Part shown: positions 19,449-25,778 of the stretch, one piece after another
Position numbering within the stretch: the stretch's first letter is position 1
Layout: every line of letters begins with the position of its first letter
DNA from: Chromera velia
Taxonomy: Eukaryota > Sar > Chromeraceae
Assembly (NCBI GenBank): GCA_018398765.1
Contig: JAHBMJ010000404.1
Span: forward strand, 11,390 to 37,167
Direction: 5' to 3'
DNA length: 25,778 nucleotides
Made by a program: the position numbers and the translations under genes
The notes under the pieces: model-generated
The model's database searches: none
Seen by the model: the letters and a program-made list of their open reading frames with translations, nothing else
Told to the model about the DNA's origin: nothing

Positions 19449-19826
19449 CTGCCAGTGCCATGGGGGGGGGACGCGGCATGCATAACAAAAACCTCAATCT
19501 GCCAGTGTCGGGGCTATTGCAGCGGCGCAGGCACCGAAGGACACTGACGGCGATTAGGAGTAAATGGAGAACCTAAGTTTTGAAGCTAAACTTCTAGACT
19601 GAACAGAATTCAATGTATGAATATGTTATGCGCATGTGTGGAGCGTTTATGCCTTCATGCGTCTGCCCAGATATGGTATGCCTTGAAACGAATCGATCCG
19701 ATTGGCATGCAGGCTTCCCCATCCCCTCCCACCATGAATGCGTACTCTGGGTTGTCCCTAGAGGTTGTCCTCAAAGCCTTATTAGTAGCTTAGGATTTGG
19801 CATCGCTATCTAGGATTTAACACTTA

Positions 19827-19843
19827 ATCATCATCATCATCAT
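19827..19843 (+). repeat. (ATC)n tract, possible retroposon tail
   Basis: ATC is repeated five to six times after TTAACACTTA. The same trinucleotide ends the 220-bp insertion, and ATG repeats occur at 23181. It is a candidate 3' tail of a degraded element lying to its left, whose 5' boundary I cannot place. Confidence 0.45.
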
Positions 19844-20029
19844 TTAAATTATTATTAATACTTTATCTGTCAGTCAGTCAGTATAAGCTGGTCTTTCACT
19901 AAATCAGTGGTCGAATTAAAAAAGTGAATGCGGCCGAACAGGCCCGAAGGTGATTGCCTTGACTTTAATACCACAATATGATTTTCTATTTTTTTTAATT
20001 CATTCCGAATATTTCGCCACCCAAGGTGA

Positions 20030-20119
20030 GGGACGCGAAACACCGTAAATTAGTTGTCGTAACTTGAATATAGAAATTTTGAGTTTTTCTTATTTAATTT
20101 TCAATTCATTTTACTTTAT
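20030..20119. repeat. AT-rich dispersed repeat, copy 2 (uninterrupted)
   Basis: The copy begins GGGACGCGAAACACCGTAAA and ends TTTACTTTAT. It carries the continuous arrangement that corresponds to both halves of copy 1, with a single GAATAT at the junction. Confidence 0.75.
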
Positions 20120-20431
20120 AAAATTACGTGTCGGTTGTAAAACAACACCCGTAAAATGTTGTAAATGAAGCAGAGTCATCACAGGAACTCATACACATTT
20201 CAAACCGGGTGACAAACCATGACAGGACTGAATCAAGGTACGTTGCGGCAAGTGTCTTCTCAATGGCAAACAGAAGACTGATGAGAACAAGAGAAGGAGG
20301 TATTGCCATTTGCCAGCAACGCTTGCAACACGTATGCAACACTGCATGAGGCTGACAGACAAGCAGAGCGACAGTCAGGTGTAGGCGGCTAACCGAGCTG
20401 GGTAGGCAGAGAGACAGACAACCAGACAGAC

Positions 20432-20455
20432 AGATAGATAGATAGATAGAGATAG

Positions 20456-20503
<48 letters not shown>
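20432..20503. repeat. (GATA)n followed by (GA)n microsatellite
   Basis: GATA tetranucleotides (20432-20475) pass into a GA run that ends at about 20503. Confidence 0.9.
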
Positions 20504-20504
<1 letters not shown>

Positions 20505-20626
20505 GGCAGACTGAGTCAGGTACATAAACACATAAGCAGATGAGAGGTAGCCTGAGGTGGGCAAGCAGCTAGACATACAGACAGAGCGGTCAGGCAGGTG
20601 GGAGGCAGAGCAGAACTGCGAGGCAT

Positions 20627-20816
20627 CTACCCATCCACCCACCTACCAACACATCCATTCATACATTTATCCATCCATCGATCCATCGATATATCCATCC
20701 ATCCACTTATCCATCCACTCATCCATCCACTTATTCATCCACTTATCCATCCATCTATCCATCCATCCATCCATTCATCCATCTATCCATCCATTCACTC
20801 ATCCATCCATCCATTC
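20627..20816. repeat. (ATCC)n-type microsatellite, about 190 bp
   Basis: The stretch consists of CATC/CATT/CACT tetranucleotide variants in long succession. Open frames through it translate as HPSIHPSI-type repeats and are not credible genes. Confidence 0.9.
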
Positions 20817-20880
20817 CTGTCTGACTGCCTGACTGTCTGGCAGTGCTTTCATGCGTGCGTGCGTATGTGACTGCCTGCAT

Positions 20881-20933
20881 CACTCACTCAGTCACTCCCT
20901 CACTCACTCACTCTTTCTCTTTCTCTTTCTCTT

Positions 20934-20974
<41 letters not shown>

Positions 20975-21047
20975 TACAAACACACACACACACACGCACA
21001 TATACACTCGCATACACACATACACCCACTCGCACACACACACGCAT
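20881..21047. repeat. Compound (CACT)n/(CTTT)n/(CT)n/(CA)n microsatellite
   Basis: Four simple-repeat types follow one another: CACT, CTTTCT, CT and CA with TA or CG interruptions. Nothing else is visible in the stretch. Confidence 0.9.
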
Positions 21048-23118
21048 GGCATCAAAAAAGTCGACCAGGAACAAAGTCTCCGCCGTCTCCTGCCTAGTCT
21101 CCTGCCGTCTCCATTTTCTTCTGCCGTCTGTTCCCGCAAGCCCCTTGCTGTGCCCCTCCCTGCATCGCCTTCTTGCCCACTCCTCTTCATCTTTTTCTTT
21201 CGTTTCTTCTCCTTCTCCTCCTCTGCCTGCAGATACGATATAGGTACACAGGGAAGAGAGCGACCTTTGGTGGTCAGTGTCTGTTTACAGTCAGTGAAGA
21301 CAAACCGGGGGAGCGAGGGAGAGAGTCAGGTCGATCTTTCTATTCATAAAGACCATGTTGAAATTCTGGTACCATGACTGCTGTGTGCACCAACATTTGT
21401 GTTAACACTTTCTGACTGTCTTTTTTCACTTTGGCCTGACTTACATATGTCGCTTTCTATGTCTAAATGCATAAAGACACACAGCTAGGTGGAAGAAGTC
21501 AGTCAGCGGGATCTTTCTCTCCACAGAGATACGTTTTAAGCGTCGAAAAATGAATCGAAGTCGCATGAAGATGTCTGTGGGCGGTTTTGAGTCAACTTGT
21601 CTGCAGGTCTCCCAGTTGAACTTATGTGTCTGCCTGTCTGACTATGAGGATGAACGCACTCCCTGGCCGTCTCCCTATCTCCTGACCTGTGTGCTGCCAA
21701 ACGAGAAGCTTCCAGACGACAAGGTTGTGCATATACACATCTCTGCAGGCAGGGAGCACAGACAGGGGTGCTGGTCAGTGCGGGAGGCGCTGTGCATGAA
21801 GCGGAGAGGGAGACAGACAGTTCACAGACTGGCCATCTCCAGAGAGACTGCTTCCGAGGTCGGGTTGACTGCTCAAAGGAGACAGATCCAGAAAGACCGA
21901 AAGCAAGAAATGACAGAGTTTGAAATAGCGGATCTGGTAGTGATGTTTGTTTATACTCTTCCACTATGACAACTGTCAGAAAGACGTTTCTTGAAACTTC
22001 ATTGTTTTCAGTCTTTTTTGATCCGTGTCCCCAAGATAGGTCGGAACCATTTCTTCCGACACCTCCTCGACACTCGAGGCGGTGGTTGCCCGGCCAGTGC
22101 CGCTAGTAGTGCCGGCGACTGTGCCGCCAGATGACTGTGAGGTTGAAGAAGAACCAGAGGTCTGGAGTGTCTCATTGTTCCGTTTTCGAGCAGCTGTAAA
22201 CATACAGCAACAGGGGGACAGACAAGCACAACAAGCAGAGAGGCCCAGAGGATGAGTTTTCGGTCACTGATAAGCAATAGCGTCCACAGCTTACGCGTTT
22301 AGGAATCAACAGTTGTTTTACCTCACGTTCACTTATCCCTAGCTTACCTTCTATATATGTCGGAGTGCAGTTGGAAGGCAAATTGCTGGTAGACTTTGTT
22401 TTTTATCATCAGCTTCGGATTTCCAATATCAGAGAAGACGTCTGTCTATAGCAAGTAGGTGTTACGGTTTGCACCCTGGAGGACCATCTGCTGAAACTGC
22501 AGGGGGTTCAACATCTCAAGCATGCAGGCAAAAAAGAAAAGGAAGTGTTGCGCGGCTGAGACGCCAAGCGGCTGGAGGGATGAAACAATGAGAATGTACA
22601 AGTGAAACGCAGACAGCTTGCTTCAGGACGCTTCTACTTCAAACGGCGAAGTACAATGCACGGCAAAATGAAAGAATCCTGTTCGTTTATATACGCTTCT
22701 GTATGCTGGATCTGACCTGTTTTGTGGAAGTTTACGCATGCATGCAGGTATGCAGGATATTTTTTTTGCATGGACATTTCTGTGGGAGTATATTTGGGGG
22801 TATGCCGGGGCCCTGAATAATGAGTTCCATGCGTGCGTCGATTTCAAGTTGGGATACAGCGGATTCAAACCTCCTCGCACACATACTAACAGTTAGATAC
22901 AAAACACCTTTTTTGAACTATGAATATTGAGTGAACAAGAGCTCTGTCTTGCTAGCTTTATCAATTCAATTGTCTTTTCTACCAAAATGACTGGTTATAA
23001 TTAAAAGTTCGAGTTTTATTGATTAAAAAAAAATAAAATATAAAAAACTTAGAAACACTATACATAATCTTATATATTACTTATAGGTTGCAAAATAAGG
23101 GTCTATCATTTAATAATC

Positions 23119-23198
23119 TGCCTTGTGTGTTGTGACTTGCCGAACGCTAGACGCCTATTATGGGCCGATAGCGATGGCGTATGATGATGATGATGATT
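23119..23198 (+). mobile_element. Possible 3' end of a truncated non-LTR element with (ATG)n tail
   Basis: A 21-codon frame (ending LPNARRLLWADSDGV and a TGA at 23182-23184) runs directly into an ATGATGATGATGATGATT tail. A coding end followed at once by a trinucleotide tail fits some LINE 3' ends. The element is otherwise unrecognisable and its 5' limit is not defined. Confidence 0.25.
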
Positions 23199-23559
23199 AC
23201 TTATAGTATGGTTAATTGATCATTCAAGTATTTTTTGAAGCAAGTATTTGAAATATATAGAATGATATGTGCATTGTTATCTATGTTAGCTAAATGAGGT
23301 CAAAAAAATGTGTTGTGGTAGCGGACATGCCTTCAAAGCGATAATGTAAAACGTACCCCAATTTTGGTACAAAGTAGGACAAAGGGAGACCTGAGGCACA
23401 GAGATGCTTACAAACATGAAATAGGTAGTCCAAACTAGTCGACACTAGTCGACAGACAGTTATGAAAGAGACGGCCGGTACAGAAGTAACAGAGAGCGAA
23501 ATGGAACACAAAATGTAAGACAGATATGGTCCTGAAGAAAAGGGGTAGACAGACACTAG

Positions 23560-23870
23560 GCTAGACATTAGGACAGACATGAGGGAGTCAAAGAGGCAGG
23601 CATGACGGAGAAGAGCGGACAGACAAGAAGGAAAATAGCAGACAGACATGAGGAAGGCAGGCAGGCAAATAAAAGAGAAAAGGCAGACAAAGAAAAGGGA
23701 GAAACGTACTGAAACATGAGGAAGGAAGGCAGGAAAACGCAGGGAAACAGAAGGTAGCGAAGCACGAAAAGACGAGAAAGAGGGCAGCAGACGCGGCTCG
23801 GAGAGAGATAGAAAAAAGTGAGAAAGGAAGGCAGGCAAACACTGCCAGGCAAGAAGGAGATCGACAGCTA
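23560..23870. repeat. Degenerate GA-rich repeat next to the minisatellite
   Basis: Loosely repeated ACAGACATGAGG, AAGGCAGGCAGGCA and similar purine-rich words continue the composition of the 28-bp array without a clear period. This is probably a decayed part of the same or a related satellite. Confidence 0.5.
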
Positions 23871-23884
23871 GGCAAGAAGAATGA

Positions 23885-24420
23885 TGGAGGTAAAGAGGTG
23901 AGGGCAGATAGATAAACGAAAAGAGATGGGGGCACTCTCTGAGACGGATGGAGGTAAAGAGATGAGAGAAGATGAATGAACGAAAAGAGATGGAGGCAGA
24001 CGGATGGAGAAAAAGAGATGGAGGCAGATGGATGGAGGTAAAGAGGTGAGGGCAGATGGATGAACGAAAAGAGATGTGGGCAAACGGATGGAGGAAAAGA
24101 GAAGGAGGCACTGCCAGACAGATGGAGGCAAAGAGGTGGGGGCAGACGGATGGAAGAAAAGAGATCAGGGCAGACGGATGGAGAAAAAGAGATGAGGGCA
24201 GATGGATGAACGAAAAGAGATGGGGGCAGACGGATGGAGAAAAGGAAATGAGGGCAGATGGATGAACGAAAAGAGATGGGGGCAGACGGATGGAGGTAAA
24301 GAGGTGAGGGCAGACGGATGGAAGAAAAGAGATGAGGGCAGATGGATGGAGGCAAAGAGATGAGAGCAGACGGATGAAGGAAAAGAGATGGGGGCAGATG
24401 GATGGAGGCAAAGAGATGAG
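23885..24420. repeat. GA-rich minisatellite, 28-bp period
   Basis: Units such as GGCAGACGGATGGAG followed by AAAAAGAGATGAG (28 bp) repeat about 18 times with small changes and two short interruptions (near 23933 and 24110). The complementary strand lacks stop codons in several frames, which produces long ORFs of a 28-residue repeat (three DNA units). They are by-products of the repeat. Confidence 0.88.
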
Positions 24421-24544
24421 ATGCAATGAAGAAATTTAAAGCGAGCTGTGTAAATGAGGAGAGGGAAGGCGAGCTATATGAATGGGGTGAGGAAAGACGA
24501 GCTGGCAAAAAGATGCAAAAAGTTGAACTGGCGTTACGTAAGTG

Positions 24545-25348
24545 TCATCGCGTCGCTCCGTGTTGTTCCTGCGTGAAAGTGCTCATATCCGCTCTTTTAT
24601 GAGGCCTTTGGCAATACGGAAGGCTGGCTTGACGTTTCAGGCTGTCCGCCTTCCGCGCCCGAGAAATGTACTTGTGGACCCTGCAATAAAACTTCCCGTC
24701 CTTATCCGGATTTGGAACAGCAACATCCGGGCAAGAAAATGGATATCCATAAACATACTCACACTTGGGAGCCTTTGTTGACCCAGATAGTGTGAGTTCG
24801 CGGCAGGCCCGGCGTTCCAGGTTCTTCACCTTCTGTGCCTGAGGAATGTACTTATGGTACTTGCAGTAGAATTTTCCGTCTCCCGCAGGTCTTGCCAAAG
24901 CAGCTGTCTGGCAGGGCGCCCACTCTCCATGTGAGAACGGGTACTCACAACGTCGAGCTTCAAATGCCTCAGGTCGCCTCTTCTTCAGGTGGAGTCCAAC
25001 ATGGGGTGCATCTGGGAGACCAAGAGAGCCCAAGACTTCTGAACGGCATTTCAAATTAGTCTCCTTTCGGGCTTGTGGAATATACTTATGCTTCCGACAG
25101 TAGAACCCTCCGTCTGCAGCAGGTTTGGGAACAGCTGGAACTTTACAAGAAGACCTGCCATATGCGAAAGGGAATTGGCAAGCCAGAGGGGATGGGCACG
25201 CTACCCTTGGCTTTTGGTACTTATGGCTTCTGCAATAAAACTTTCCGTCGGCTGCAGCAGGTTCCACTATTCTTTCCTCACACCTCGCGGGATCTGACGC
25301 AAGCAAGCTTGCGAACGGCCCCGGAAACAGGCTCTCTAGAGCAGCCAT
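24545..25348 (-). CDS. Cys/His-repeat protein, four C-x9-11-C-x15-C-x2-H units (putative zinc binding)
   Basis: This is a single open frame of 267 residues starting at the ATG at 25348. An upstream in-frame ATG at 25486 would add 46 residues. Four repeats share the core DGKFYCR.HKYIPQARK. Repeat 2 uses C57, C68, C84, H87. Repeat 3 uses C134, C146, C162, H165. Repeat 4 uses C196, C206, C222, H225. Repeat 1 has only C23, C39 and H42 and lacks the first Cys. The spacing C-x15-C-x2-H is invariant, which implies metal-binding mini-domains. The spacing resembles in outline the zf-C3Hc3H type (KANL2/INO80D) and differs from the EsV-1-7 repeat (C-x4-C-x16-C-x2-H). The spacers are basic, so nucleic acid or protein binding is possible, but no function is shown. 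I prefer the shorter start because the extra N-terminus translates a CCGCGG-rich repeat. An upstream exon cannot be excluded. Confidence 0.72.
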   Translation of the reverse strand: MAALESLFPGPFASLLASDPARCEERIVEPAAADGKFYCRSHKYQKPRVACPSPLACQFPFAYGRSSCKVPAVPKPAADGGFYCRKHKYIPQARKETNLKCRSEVLGSLGLPDAPHVGLHLKKRRPEAFEARRCEYPFSHGEWAPCQTAALARPAGDGKFYCKYHKYIPQAQKVKNLERRACRELTLSGSTKAPKCEYVYGYPFSCPDVAVPNPDKDGKFYCRVHKYISRARKADSLKRQASLPYCQRPHKRADMSTFTQEQHGATR

Positions 25349-25778
25349 TGTTAGCACCGCGGTTCCCTCCAGGCCCCTCCGCGGCGGCGCCCCCTCCCAT
25401 TTAATTGGGACATAGCCCCATATACCGTTAAAACGGTTTTTTCTGCACGCCGTAGGCGCCACAAATTTTTTTTTAAGGTGTTTCAATGATAAATTTGATT
25501 AATTGCTGATCAATTTGGTTCAACTTACCTCAGAAAAGGTAAAGACCGGAATAATTACGCCGCGGTTCCCCCCTTTCTTCAAGGTTTTACAACCGCGGCA
25601 CGCCACAGAGCGCCCGAAGCAGCGGTGCACCCTTTGGGCACTCCGTAGCACCGCGGCGTTTGACCGTAAACGCCGCGGTGTCTAGAAAGCCTACCTGGAA
25701 ATAAAAAAAAATGAGAACTGACATGATTGACGCACGCCGGCCAGTCGACCGTACCTAGTTACACCGACTCCTCCCCCC
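25349..25778. other. Upstream region of the Cys/His-repeat gene with CCGCGG inverted repeats
   Basis: The interval has several CCGCGG sites and dyads: ACCGTT/AACGGT at about 25424-25437, CCGCGGTT/AACCGCGG at about 25561-25598, and a perfect 13-bp stem at 25649-25661 and 25668-25680. No further coding frame is supported. Confidence 0.5.
25649..25680. repeat. Perfect 13-bp inverted repeat with 6-nt loop
   Basis: The arms CACCGCGGCGTTT and AAACGCCGCGGTG flank the loop GACCGT. A strong stem-loop or dyad-symmetric binding site is possible, as is a repeat terminus. There is no T run, so it is not a bacterial-type terminator. Confidence 0.85.

Larger units (their letters stand above)
18735..24544. 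other. Intergenic region between the two genes, repeat rich
   Basis: I find no confidently coding gene over about 5.8 kb. The interval holds a TATA-like box, duplicated AT-rich repeats (19123-19448 and 20030-20119), ATC/ATG-tailed sequences, a microsatellite field (20.43-21.05 kb) and a GA-rich minisatellite (23.9-24.4 kb). A Ser/Thr-rich minus-strand frame at 21976-22203 preceded by an acceptor-like TGTTTACAG is the only mildly gene-like piece. Confidence 0.5.

Noticed and set aside
20557-21243. Plus-strand ORFs with [18 protein letters not shown] patterns
   Set aside because: These are pure translations of tetranucleotide and dinucleotide microsatellites.
21550-21969. Plus-strand 139-codon ORF and its opposite-strand 142-codon counterpart
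   Set aside because: Both strands are open over the same stretch, neither shows a recognisable domain, splice context or start context, so I cannot choose a real gene.
23290-24508. Two overlapping minus-strand ORFs of 378 and 306 codons rich in Leu, Pro, Ser and His
   Set aside because: They translate the 28-bp minisatellite and neighbouring GA-rich repeats; two frames are open at once, which is what a stop-free repeat gives.
1-25778. tRNA or rRNA genes
   Set aside because: I saw no cloverleaf with A and B box sequences and no rRNA-like conserved stretch on either strand; a covariance-model search would be the decisive test.

Overview
This is nuclear DNA of a unicellular eukaryote. It has large genes split by spliceosomal introns with GT..AG borders, roughly balanced base composition in exons, very abundant microsatellites, long G homopolymers and AT-rich intergenic stretches. 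The style fits an intron-rich protist, and a chromerid-like alveolate alga is my best guess. The sequence alone does not prove the lineage.

The window is dominated by one giant gene on the minus strand, from about 18734 down to 1877. I reconstructed it as 11 coding exons. Every proposed junction has an AG acceptor and a GT donor, the phases agree at all ten introns, and the summed length (13,170 nt) gives an uninterrupted 4,389-residue protein. It belongs to the very large eukaryotic family carrying DUF6606, DUF3638 and DUF3645. The N-terminal DUF6606-like part is in exon 1. A long helical middle region with family-conserved blocks fills exons 2-7. DUF3638, with a Walker A-like GEGKT and a DETDE box, is in exon 8. 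DUF3645 spans exons 9-10. A second helicase-like block (YLDEAHCRGTDL, then RLRLLARGQT) is in exon 10, and the family's C-terminal domain is in exon 11. The function of this family is not established. The motif layout resembles a SecA/SF2-type ATPase motor. The introns are rich in (CA)n, (GA)n, (CT)n and (TA)n, several of them close to 3' splice sites.

Upstream of this gene (about 18.8-24.5 kb) I see no confidently coding gene. There is a TATA-like box at 19081-19088 and a duplicated AT-rich repeat, one copy of which is split by a 220-bp insertion flanked by a 6-bp direct repeat. There are also ATC/ATG-tailed sequences that look like remnants of retroposons, a microsatellite field (20.4-21.05 kb) and a GA-rich minisatellite of 28-bp period (23.9-24.4 kb). 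At 24545-25348, again on the minus strand, lies a small single-exon gene for a protein with four copies of a Cys/His repeat (C-x9-11-C-x15-C-x2-H), probably zinc binding. Its upstream region carries several CCGCGG-centred inverted repeats.

The left 1.9 kb is AT-rich, apparently non-coding, and contains a 38-bp imperfect inverted repeat around a 780-bp interval with two long G tracts, possibly the ends of a small DNA transposon. The two genes share a strand but nothing in the sequence links their functions.
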